Source: Lachnospiraceae bacterium (GTDB lineage Bacteria > Bacillota > Clostridia > Lachnospirales > Lachnospiraceae). From it: a stretch of DNA of 11,323 bases. Under the pieces are notes generated by a model, which saw only the letters and a program-made list of their open reading frames with translations, ran no database searches and was not told the origin of the DNA. This document shows positions 1-6,241 of this stretch, piece by piece. Positions within the stretch are counted from its first letter, which is position 1; the number at the start of each line of letters is the position of its first letter. The stretch lies in NCBI GenBank assembly GCA_021202715.1, contig JAJQCL010000179.1:1-11323 (forward strand), in the 5' to 3' direction. The translations under genes were made by a program, and so were the position numbers.

Positions 1-27
1 GCTAAGCGCCAGTGGCGCTTGCTTAGC
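1..27. repeat. GC-rich inverted repeat / hairpin at window edge
   Basis: The arms GCTAAGC and GCTTAGC pair perfectly, and a second pair GCGCC/GGCGC sits inside, giving a compact stem-loop. There is no T-run on either side, so it is not a convincing intrinsic terminator by itself. It lies beyond the 3' end of valS and may be part of a tandem-hairpin intergenic spacer whose left part is outside the window. Confidence 0.5.
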
Positions 28-54
28 AACGACCGAAGCGGAGCGGAGACCAAA

Positions 55-92
55 GTCATGAATGCGAATGCAAGAAGCATTCGATTCATGAC
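55..92 (-). terminator. Hairpin downstream of valS, possible bidirectional terminator
   Basis: The arms GTCATGAATGCGAATGC and GCATTCGATTCATGAC pair over about 16 bp with one bulged G; the loop is AAGAA. The left flank is AAAG and the right flank is CTTTTG, so each strand has a short A-run before and a short T-run after the stem. That is the usual look of a weak bidirectional terminator. It starts 21 bp past the valS stop codon. The T-tracts are short, so efficiency is uncertain. Confidence 0.55.
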
Positions 93-112
93 CTTTTGTC
101 CCTTGTATCACA

Positions 113-2758
113 CTATTTTCTCAGCCGTTCCAGCTGGAGACGCACCTGCTCCATCATCTGTGTGTACTTCTCCATCTTGTCCTTCTCGGCCCGCACCTTA
201 TCAGCGGGCGCACGGTTCAGGAACTTCTCATTGGAGAGCATGCCGCGGGAGCGCTTCAGCTCACCGTCCAGACGCTTCTCTTCCTTCTCGAGGCGCTCAA
301 TCTCTTTGGCAACATCCACCAGATCGGCAAACGGCACGTAAAGCACGGCCTGCGCGGTCACGGCCGTCACGGCGTCGTCGCCGATGCCGGTCTTATCTGC
401 CTGAATCACCACTTCACTGGCCGACCCCAGGGAGGCGAGGAAATGTTTACTCGTCTCAAAGGCCTGACGCACCTCCTCCTTCTCCGCTACGACAACGATC
501 TTGGCTTTCTTGCTCGGAGGCACATTCATGGACGAGCGCACGTTCCGCACACCGCGAACCGCTTCCTTCATCATTTCAATGCGGTTCTCCACCTCGGGGA
601 AGTTCCAGGCATCCTGATAAACGGGCCACGACGAGACCATGATGGATTCCTCCGCATCCTGCAGATTGCAGAAAATCTCCTCCGTAATGAAAGGCATATA
701 GGGATGCAGCAGCTTCAGCGCCTGGATCAGCACCGTTTTCAGGGTCCAGCAGGCGGTCTCCTTGCTCAGCGAATCGTCCCCGGCGTAGAAACGGGGCTTC
801 ACCATCTCGATATACCAGTCACAGAATTCCTCCCAGATGAAATCATAGACCTTCTGCAGAGCGATGCCCAGTTCGAATTTGTCCATGTTGTCCGTGACTT
901 CCCGAGCCAGGCGGTTGCACTTGGAGAGGATCCACTTGTCCGCATCCTCCAGATCGTCGAGTGTCACGGAGCTCGTGTCCACGCCCTCCATGTTCATCAT
1001 AATGAAACGGGACGCATTCCACACCTTATTGGCGAAATTCCGGCTGTTCTCAACCTTCTCCCAGTAGAAACGCATATCATTTCCCGGAGAGTTTCCGGTC
1101 ATCAGGGTCAGACGCAGGGCGTCCGCGCCGTATTTGTCAATGACCTCCAGCGGGTCGATGCCGTTGCCCAGAGATTTGCTCATCTTCCGCCCCTGAGAAT
1201 CCCGGACCAGGCCGTGAATCAGCACGGTATTGAACGGGCATTTTCCGGTCTGCTCGTAGCCGGAGAAGACCATGCGGATGACCCAGAAGAAGATGATATC
1301 ATAACCAGTGACCAGCACATCGGTGGGATAGAAATACTCCAGTTCCTCGGTCTGATCGGGCCACCCCAGCGTGGAGAAGGGCCACAAAGCCGAAGAGAAC
1401 CAGGTATCCAGGGTGTCCGGATCCTGCGTCAGATGACGGCAGCCGCACTTCGGGCAGACCTCCGGCATCTCGCGGGAGACCACGATCTCACCGCATTCAT
1501 CACAGTAGTAGGCAGGAATCCGGTGTCCCCACCAGAGTTGCCGGGAAATACACCAGTCGCGGATATTTTCCAGCCAGTGCATATAGGTCTTGCCGTAGCT
1601 TTCGGGGACAAATTTCAGCTCGCCCGTCTTCAGCGCCTCCATGGCGGGCTTCGCCAGCTCGTCCATGCGGACGAACCACTGCTTCTTCACCATGGGCTCG
1701 ACGGTCGTTTTGCAGCGATCGTGGGTTCCCACGTTGTGCACATGATCGACCACCTTCACCAGCAGCCCCAGACGATCCAGATCTTCCACCATCACCTTCC
1801 GGGCCTCGTAGCGGTCCATCCCTGCATATTTGCCGCCATTTTCATTGATCGTGGCGTCATCGTTGAGAATATTGATCTCCTCGAGGTTGTGGCGCTTGCC
1901 CACCTCGAAGTCGTTGGGGTCGTGCGCCGGGGTGATCTTCACGCAGCCGGTCCCGAATTCCTTGTCCACATAGGAATCGGCAATGACGGGAATCTGCCGG
2001 TCAGTCAGGGGCAGTTCCAGCATCTTGCCGACCAGATGCGTGTAGCGCTCGTCGTCGGGGTTGACGGCCACCGCCGTATCACCCAGCAGCGTCTCCGGAC
2101 GGGTCGTGGCGATCTCCACATAGCCGTCCTCGCCCACGATCGGGTATTTGATATGCCAGAAATGGCCGTGCTGCTCCTGATATTCCACTTCGGCGTCCGA
2201 GATGGAGGTCTGGCACACAGGGCACCAGTTGATGATCCGCGAGCCCTTGTAGATATATCCCTTGTCATAGAGCTTGACGAAGACCTCCTGCACTGCCTTC
2301 GAGCAGCCCTCGTCCATGGTAAAACGCTCGCGGTCCCAGTCCGCGGAGGAGCCCAGCTTCTTCAGCTGCGAGACGATGCGGCCGCCGTACTCCTTCTTCC
2401 ACTCCCAGGCCTTCTCCAGGAAGCCGTCCCGGCCGAGGTCTTCTTTGTCGATGCCCTCTTCCTTCAGCTTGGCGATGATCTTCACCTCGGTGGCGATGCT
2501 GGCATGGTCCGTGCCGGGCTGCCACAGCGCGGAATACCCCTGCATCCGCTTGTAACGGATCAGGATGTCCTGCATGGTGTTGTCCAGGGCGTGCCCCATG
2601 TGGAGCTGTCCGGTGATGTTGGGCGGCGGCATGACGATCGTGAAAGGCTTCTTCGACCGATCCACCTTCGCGGAGAAATACTTCTTATTCAGCCATTTCT
2701 CATACAGACGATCTTCAATCTCTTTGGGATTGTAGGTCTTGCTCAGTTCCTTTGACAT
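113..2758 (-). CDS. valS: Valine--tRNA ligase (valyl-tRNA synthetase)
   Basis: Class I aminoacyl-tRNA synthetase that charges tRNA-Val with valine in the cytoplasm and edits mischarged threonine. The 881-residue length is normal for bacterial ValS. Visible landmarks are the HIGH-type motif HMGH at residues 53-56 after PPPNITG, the CP1 editing-domain signature TTRPETLLGDTAV near 218-230, a four-Cys zinc-ribbon-like insert (C419/C422/C435/C438), KMSKS at 525-529, an alpha-helical anticodon-binding domain, and a C-terminal coiled coil of about 65 Lys/Glu/Arg-rich residues ending LERLRK. The start at 2758 is chosen because AAGGAGG lies just upstream and because MSKELSKTYNPKEIE matches the usual N-terminus. 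The frame stays open to 2875, but those extra 39 codons translate the T-box and terminator and are not protein. It has its own promoter and a T-box leader, and ends in TAG. Confidence 0.98.
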   Translation of the reverse strand: MSKELSKTYNPKEIEDRLYEKWLNKKYFSAKVDRSKKPFTIVMPPPNITGQLHMGHALDNTMQDILIRYKRMQGYSALWQPGTDHASIATEVKIIAKLKEEGIDKEDLGRDGFLEKAWEWKKEYGGRIVSQLKKLGSSADWDRERFTMDEGCSKAVQEVFVKLYDKGYIYKGSRIINWCPVCQTSISDAEVEYQEQHGHFWHIKYPIVGEDGYVEIATTRPETLLGDTAVAVNPDDERYTHLVGKMLELPLTDRQIPVIADSYVDKEFGTGCVKITPAHDPNDFEVGKRHNLEEINILNDDATINENGGKYAGMDRYEARKVMVEDLDRLGLLVKVVDHVHNVGTHDRCKTTVEPMVKKQWFVRMDELAKPAMEALKTGELKFVPESYGKTYMHWLENIRDWCISRQLWWGHRIPAYYCDECGEIVVSREMPEVCPKCGCRHLTQDPDTLDTWFSSALWPFSTLGWPDQTEELEYFYPTDVLVTGYDIIFFWVIRMVFSGYEQTGKCPFNTVLIHGLVRDSQGRKMSKSLGNGIDPLEVIDKYGADALRLTLMTGNSPGNDMRFYWEKVENSRNFANKVWNASRFIMMNMEGVDTSSVTLDDLEDADKWILSKCNRLAREVTDNMDKFELGIALQKVYDFIWEEFCDWYIEMVKPRFYAGDDSLSKETACWTLKTVLIQALKLLHPYMPFITEEIFCNLQDAEESIMVSSWPVYQDAWNFPEVENRIEMMKEAVRGVRNVRSSMNVPPSKKAKIVVVAEKEEVRQAFETSKHFLASLGSASEVVIQADKTGIGDDAVTAVTAQAVLYVPFADLVDVAKEIERLEKEEKRLDGELKRSRGMLSNEKFLNRAPADKVRAEKDKMEKYTQMMEQVRLQLERLRK

Positions 2759-2781
2759 TGGTTCCTCCTTGATGCGGGTCC

Positions 2782-2798
2782 GCGGGATTCCTCCCCGC
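2782..2798 (-). other. Small hairpin between T-box terminator and valS RBS
   Basis: On the minus strand GCGGG and CCCGC flank the loop GAGGAAT, directly after the terminator U-run and about 10 nt before the true AAGGAGG. The loop carries a GAGG that resembles a Shine-Dalgarno sequence but has no start codon at a usable distance. It could stabilise the processed read-through mRNA or be incidental; the pairing is seen, the role is not known. Confidence 0.35.
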
Positions 2799-2799
2799 A

Positions 2800-2842
2800 A
2801 AAAAAGAAAAAAGCCCTTCACACTCTTCCGAGCGCAAAGGGC
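2800..2842 (-). terminator. Intrinsic terminator of the valS T-box leader
   Basis: In RNA sense the stem GCCCUUUGCGCUC / GAGUGUGAAGGGC forms 13 consecutive pairs, three of them G-U, closed by a GGAA tetraloop. It is followed by six U, one C and seven U. The 5' arm lies just after the conserved T-box sequence, so formation of the antiterminator with uncharged tRNA would compete with this stem. This is the off-state element of the leader. Confidence 0.93.
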
Positions 2843-3056
2843 GAAAAATTCCGCGGTACCACCTTGATTTGTCACTTGACTCCCTTAACGCGGGCGACGT
2901 GAACCGCTGACAGAGCGTTCAGGCTCTCTCACGGTCCCGGCTCCGGGGCGACCTTCCATCCTTTTCCTCCCGGACAGCCTTTCAGCCAGTGAGCTGTCCT
3001 CTCTGACGGGGTACCGGATGTACTCCTCCTCTTCGATGCCTTTTTCAAGTCTTTCC
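2800..3056 (-). promoter_or_regulatory. T-box riboswitch leader, tRNA-Val specific
   Basis: Senses the charging state of tRNA-Val and lets transcription proceed into valS when uncharged tRNA accumulates. The T-box sequence GGTGGTACCGCGG (2851-2863), whose UGG(U)-type bulge pairs with the tRNA acceptor end, is exact to consensus. In stem I the AGTA motif (3021-3024) is followed by CATCC (3016-3020), which pairs with GGATG (2957-2961); then comes GAAG and the triplet GTC (2950-2952). This is the canonical AGTA / GAA-N-specifier arrangement, and GTC is a valine codon, agreeing with the downstream gene. A 7 bp stem GGACAGC/GCTGTCC forms the distal part of stem I. The 5' end is inferred from the promoter; the 3' end is the terminator U-run. 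Confidence 0.95.
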
Positions 3057-3061
3057 CACTA

Positions 3062-3090
3062 ACTATAAAAGTCCTTTCGCCGTTTGTCAA
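3062..3090 (-). promoter_or_regulatory. Sigma-A promoter of the valS leader
   Basis: The -35 box TTGACA (3085-3090) is perfect and the -10 box TATAGT (3062-3067) has one mismatch, with a 17 bp spacer. Transcription would begin near 3055 and run through the T-box leader into valS. It lies only 37 bp beyond the stop of the upstream dCMP deaminase. The short CCGG-rich inverted repeats between them (3090-3120) could act as a weak terminator for that gene. Confidence 0.88.
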
Positions 3091-3127
3091 GCCGGTTTCC
3101 CGAAAATCCGGCATTTCCGGCACATTT

Positions 3128-3616
3128 TCAGTACCCAAACACGCCCTCCAGGGATTCGTCGTCGTCCACCCAGTCCTGCACGCGAATGACCCGATACTCA
3201 TCATGCGTGTCACGGATGATAACCTGTTCGATACCGGCATTAATGATCTGGCGCTTGCACATGGAGCAACTGGAGGCATTTTTCACATACCCGCTGCCGT
3301 CCGCCTCAACGCCCACCAGATACAGGGTACTCCCGAGCATCTTGTCCCGGGCCGCCGAAATGATCGCGTTCGCCTCCGCATGGACGCTGCGGCAGAGCTC
3401 ATAGCGCTCGCCGCGGGGGATCCGCATCTTCTGGCGGATGCACACACCCAGATCCGTACAGTTTCTCCGCCCGCGGGGCGCCCCCACATAGCCCGTGGAG
3501 ATCACCTCGTCGTTTTTTACGATCACCGCCCCGAACCGGCGCCGCAGACAGGTCCCCCGCTGGGACACCATCTCCGCCAGGTCCAGATAATAGTTCGTCT
3601 TGTCTCTTCGGTTCAT
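3128..3616 (-). CDS. dCMP deaminase (deoxycytidylate deaminase family)
   Basis: Zinc-dependent deaminase predicted to convert dCMP to dUMP, feeding thymidylate synthesis in the cytoplasm. The 162 residues are typical of the family. The zinc and catalytic signature is visible as H79-A-E81 in the stretch SVHAEANAI, with E81 as proton shuttle, and as C117/C120 in SSCSMCKR; the proline common before the first Cys is replaced by Ser. An additional Cys-containing segment (NCTDLGVC, 52-59) matches the extra metal-binding region common in dCMP deaminases. The start is supported by AGGAGG about 6 nt upstream. It is expressed from its own promoter and is not in the valS T-box unit. A related cytidine/tRNA deaminase is the main alternative, but the N-terminal YYLDLAEMVSQRGTC pattern favours dCMP deaminase (ComEB-like). 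Confidence 0.93.
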   Translation of the reverse strand: MNRRDKTNYYLDLAEMVSQRGTCLRRRFGAVIVKNDEVISTGYVGAPRGRRNCTDLGVCIRQKMRIPRGERYELCRSVHAEANAIISAARDKMLGSTLYLVGVEADGSGYVKNASSCSMCKRQIINAGIEQVIIRDTHDEYRVIRVQDWVDDDESLEGVFGY

Positions 3617-3630
3617 GCCTGCCTCCTGTC

Positions 3631-3650
3631 CTGATATCGTTCGGTATCAG
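3631..3650. repeat. Inverted repeat over dCMP deaminase transcription start
   Basis: CTGATA and TATCAG flank an 8 nt centre; the pairing can be extended by one G-T and one C-G to 8 bp around the loop GTTC. It overlaps the first two bases of the -10 box and the predicted start site, and ends a few bases before the ribosome binding site. It could be a repressor operator or a 5'-UTR hairpin. No specific regulator is evident. Confidence 0.5.
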
Positions 3651-3677
3651 TATAGCGAAATCGCGTGAGCGCGTCAA
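3649..3677 (-). promoter_or_regulatory. Sigma-A promoter of the dCMP deaminase gene
   Basis: The -35 box TTGACG (3672-3677) and -10 box TATACT (3649-3654) are separated by exactly 17 bp. Transcription would start near 3642, giving a leader of about 25 nt before the ATG. It is divergent from the IclR promoter, with about 60 bp between the two -35 boxes. Confidence 0.85.
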
Positions 3678-3730
3678 CGATTCTCAAAAAAGATGCATGA
3701 AAAAACACCGTTAATCCGTCTATTTTTATT

Positions 3731-3749
3731 TGAAATTGACAGTCTTTCA
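3731..3749. promoter_or_regulatory. Candidate operator TGAAA-N9-TTTCA at the iclR-type promoter
   Basis: A perfect 5 bp inverted repeat, TGAAA and TTTCA separated by 9 bp, spans the -35 box of the promoter of the IclR-family gene. IclR proteins commonly bind inverted repeats in their own or neighbouring promoters, and the E. coli IclR site also contains TGGAAA/TTTCCA-like halves. Autoregulation is therefore a reasonable inference. A 5 bp repeat can also arise by chance. Confidence 0.35.
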
Positions 3750-3764
3750 CCAAAACGTTACAAT
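3736..3764 (+). promoter_or_regulatory. Sigma-A promoter of the IclR-family gene
   Basis: TTGACA (3736-3741) is a perfect -35 box; TACAAT (3759-3764) is a near-perfect -10 box; the spacer is 17 bp. The transcript would start near 3771, leaving a leader of about 67 nt with AAAGGAGG before the ATG. The upstream region is AT-rich. Confidence 0.88.
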
Positions 3765-3837
3765 AAATTCAAAATAAAGGAATTCTCCTCGGATATCTTC
3801 TCCATCCACCCGGGACGGGAAAGGAGGCCATATTTTC

Positions 3838-4596
3838 ATGGAAGAAACAGTCCGCGTCGCCGATCGCATCTTTGACATTCTGGAACAGCTGGCCCAGGCC
3901 GGCACTCCGCTGAGTCTGGGGGAAATTGCGGAACGAACCGGCATCAGTAAGACCACGGTGCACCGGCTTCTGGCGACCATGTGCGCCCGCCAGTATGTAG
4001 AGAAGCGCTCCAACGGTTCCTACACCATCGGTTACAAGATGATCGAGACCGTCAGCACGCATATCAACGGGCTGGAGCTGCTCACGGAATCCCGCCCCTA
4101 TCTGAATCAGGTCGTGCGGGATCTGGAGTTAACCAGCCATATGGGTATCCTCGACGGAAATGACGTCGTCTACATTGAAAAGATGGATATGTATCCCAAT
4201 ACGCGCCTCTACACGCGGGTGGGTTACCGTTCGCCCGCCTTCTGCTCGTCGATTGGCAAATGCCTCCTGGCCTGTCTCTCCGGGGACGAACAGGACGAAT
4301 TTCTTTACAATTGTTCCTTCAAAAAATACACGTCCCACACCATCACCGACCCCAGAGAATTCAAACGTGTGCTCCGTATCATCCGCAAGCAGGGGTGGGC
4401 CATGGATAACGAAGAATATCAGGAGGGACATCGCTGCATCGGCGCCCCGATCTTCGACTACCGCGGCTCCGCCGTCGCTGCCATCAGCGCCAGCGGCTCC
4501 ATCCACATTCTGACCGACGAACGGCTGGAGAGTGTCATCCGCGAAGTCAAGGAGGCCGCTGCCGCCATTTCCCGGCGCATGGGCTATGTCGAATAA
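3838..4596 (+). CDS. IclR-family transcriptional regulator
   Basis: DNA-binding regulator, full length at 252 residues. The N-terminal winged helix-turn-helix covers about residues 1-65: helix 2 LSLGEIAERTG, recognition helix ISKTTVHRLLATM (36-48), wing around YVEKRSNGSYTIG. The C-terminal effector-binding domain covers about 75-250, with family marks YIEK (112-115), the small-residue stretch CSSIGKCLLA (136-145), GHRCIGAPIFD (197-207) and AAISASG (214-220). AAAGGAGG lies 10 nt upstream of the ATG. The gene is monocistronic, with its own promoter and terminator. It converges on the aldehyde dehydrogenase/FIST operon, which makes that operon or the gene itself plausible targets, but no effector can be read from the sequence. 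IclR proteins often control catabolism of small acids, sugars or aromatic compounds. Confidence 0.95.
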   Translation: MEETVRVADRIFDILEQLAQAGTPLSLGEIAERTGISKTTVHRLLATMCARQYVEKRSNGSYTIGYKMIETVSTHINGLELLTESRPYLNQVVRDLELTSHMGILDGNDVVYIEKMDMYPNTRLYTRVGYRSPAFCSSIGKCLLACLSGDEQDEFLYNCSFKKYTSHTITDPREFKRVLRIIRKQGWAMDNEEYQEGHRCIGAPIFDYRGSAVAAISASGSIHILTDERLESVIREVKEAAAAISRRMGYVE

Positions 4597-4631
4597 TTGA
4601 GCAGAAACATTATTCGTCTCCTGCTGAAAGT

Positions 4632-4671
4632 GAGCCAGGCCGGAAACACCTCGTTCCGGTCTGGCTCTTTT
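4632..4671 (+). terminator. Intrinsic terminator of the IclR-family gene
   Basis: GAGCCAGGCCGGAA (4632-4645) pairs with TTCCGGTCTGGCTC (4654-4667) over 14 bp with a single G-T pair, and is followed by TTTTCTC. It lies about 35 bp after the TAA stop. On the opposite strand the stem is followed only by ACTTTC, so it is probably not an efficient terminator for the convergent aldehyde dehydrogenase gene. Confidence 0.9.
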
Positions 4672-4774
4672 CTCACTCAGATAATCTCAAACTCCAGAAT
4701 GACTGAATAATATCCTCTGCGTATGCACGAGTTTTTGTTTCTCACGCTCTCCCAGGTTCCGAAGTTTCCGGGAA

Positions 4775-6208
4775 TCAGAGAATGTTCTTCAGAACGATGG
4801 ACTTGGTCCGTGTCACCTCGTCGAAGGTGGACATCACGCCCTCGGTGCCAATGCCCGAGTATTTATAACCTCCAAAGGGCATCTCAAAGCTGCGGAAGAA
4901 GCTGGCGCCGTTAATGACCGTGCCGCCGCACTCCAGCGCATGGCAGACACGCACCGCCGTCTTCATATCGGCCGTAAACACGCAGCCGCAGAGACCGTAT
5001 TTGGAGCTGTTGGCGATCTCAATCGCTTCCTCCACCGTATCAAAGGTGATAATCGGCACCACGGGACCGAAGATCTCCATATCCGTGGCTACATCCGCGG
5101 TCTTCGGTACATTTCCAATGACCGTCGGCTCGATAAAGGCGCCGTTTCTGCCCCCGCCCAGAAGAATCTTTCCGCCCTGCGCGACAGTCTTCTGAATCTG
5201 CTGCTCCACCTTGATGGCCGCTTTCTCGCTGATCAGGCAGCCGATCTGCGTGCTCTCATCGGAAGGCATGCCCTGCTTCAGCTGGCTGATGCGGGCGATG
5301 GCCTTCTCCGTGAATTCTTCCACCCGATTTTTCTGGATCAGGAAACGCTTGGAGGCGCAGCAGACCTGTCCGGTATTGTACATGCGGCCCCAGACCAGCT
5401 CTTCCACCGCCAGATCCACATCGCCGTCCTCCAGCACGATGAAAGCGTCGTTGCCGCCCAGTTCCAGTGAAACATGGGCCAGATGGTCGGCCGCGGTGCG
5501 GGCGGTCTCGATGCCCACCTCGGTGGAACCGGTCAGGGTGATCGCGTGCACCCGCGGGTTGGCGCAGAGCCAGGCTCCCGCCTGGGAGCCGCGCCCGGTG
5601 ACGATCTCAATGGCGCCGGGTGTGACACCGGCTTCCGCGAGAAAGGCGGTCAGCTTGCACAGGGTCAGCGGATTGTCCGTGGACGGCTTTACGATGGCCG
5701 CATTGCCCGCCAGCAGCGTGGGCGCGACCTTCTGGTCAAACAGGTCGCAGGGGAAATTGAAGGGGATCACGCAGGCGATGACACCGATGGGTTCTCTGCG
5801 GGTGATCACGATGTTCTTGTCCTGTCCGGCCTCCGTCCCGGAGGGAATTGTCTCGCCGTACAGATGTTTCGCTTTCTCAGAGAAAGCCTTGAAAGCGATG
5901 GGAATGTTGGCGATCTCCGCCCGGGCTTCCACGATGGGCTTGCCGGTCTCGGCGGAAAGCGTCTGCGCCAGATCCTCTTTATTCTCTTCTACCAGCTCCA
6001 GGAAACGGTACAGGATCTCCACCTTCTCGGAGACAGGCACCTGCGCCCAGATCTTCTGTCCCTCGACGGCAGCAGCGACGGCAGCTTCTATGTCCGCCTC
6101 GGTCGCAGCGGGAACAGTATCGACTACCTGGCCGGTAGCAGGATTGATGACATCAATGGTTTTCTCATCGGAGGCCGCGACGGCCTGTCCGTTAATGATC
6201 ATTTTCAT
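4775..6208 (-). CDS. NAD(P)-dependent aldehyde dehydrogenase
   Basis: Oxidises an aldehyde to the carboxylic acid with NAD(P)+. The 477 residues match the non-acylating ALDH superfamily. Visible active-site elements: N151 in IPFNFP, the cofactor lysine K174 in IVKPS, TGSTEVG at 226-232 of the Rossmann fold, the general base E249 in LELGG, the nucleophile C283 in GQVCC (followed by a second Cys, C284), and EIFGPVVPI near 389-397. The start at 6208 is preceded by AAAGGA at about 9 nt; a second ATG two codons later is possible. It is 33 bp behind the FIST gene and almost certainly in its operon. Relatives include succinate-semialdehyde, lactaldehyde and glyceraldehyde dehydrogenases; the substrate cannot be chosen from sequence alone. 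The absence of a CoA-reductase context argues against the acylating type. Confidence 0.95.
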   Translation of the reverse strand: MKMIINGQAVAASDEKTIDVINPATGQVVDTVPAATEADIEAAVAAAVEGQKIWAQVPVSEKVEILYRFLELVEENKEDLAQTLSAETGKPIVEARAEIANIPIAFKAFSEKAKHLYGETIPSGTEAGQDKNIVITRREPIGVIACVIPFNFPCDLFDQKVAPTLLAGNAAIVKPSTDNPLTLCKLTAFLAEAGVTPGAIEIVTGRGSQAGAWLCANPRVHAITLTGSTEVGIETARTAADHLAHVSLELGGNDAFIVLEDGDVDLAVEELVWGRMYNTGQVCCASKRFLIQKNRVEEFTEKAIARISQLKQGMPSDESTQIGCLISEKAAIKVEQQIQKTVAQGGKILLGGGRNGAFIEPTVIGNVPKTADVATDMEIFGPVVPIITFDTVEEAIEIANSSKYGLCGCVFTADMKTAVRVCHALECGGTVINGASFFRSFEMPFGGYKYSGIGTEGVMSTFDEVTRTKSIVLKNIL

Positions 6209-6241
6209 GGCAATTTTCCTTTCTGACTCGCTCTGAAAGAT

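Noticed and set aside
443..2755. Long plus-strand open frame opposite valS (770 codons)
   Set aside because: It is the exact antisense of a clear, complete valS. Its translation is His/Arg/Leu/Asp-rich without domain motifs, as expected from a GC-biased complement.
2929..3279. Minus-strand open frame across the T-box leader
   Set aside because: It overlaps the dCMP deaminase gene, the valS promoter and stem I of the T-box. It has no family motif.
4680..4774. Terminator for the aldehyde dehydrogenase gene on the minus strand
   Set aside because: Only an imperfect CCCGG/CCTGGG pairing is seen just after the stop codon, without a U-run. I cannot support an intrinsic terminator there.
5211..6236. 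Plus-strand open frame opposite the aldehyde dehydrogenase (341 codons)
   Set aside because: It lies within a well-supported ALDH gene on the other strand, is Ser/Ala/Pro-rich, and has no convincing ribosome binding site or domain.
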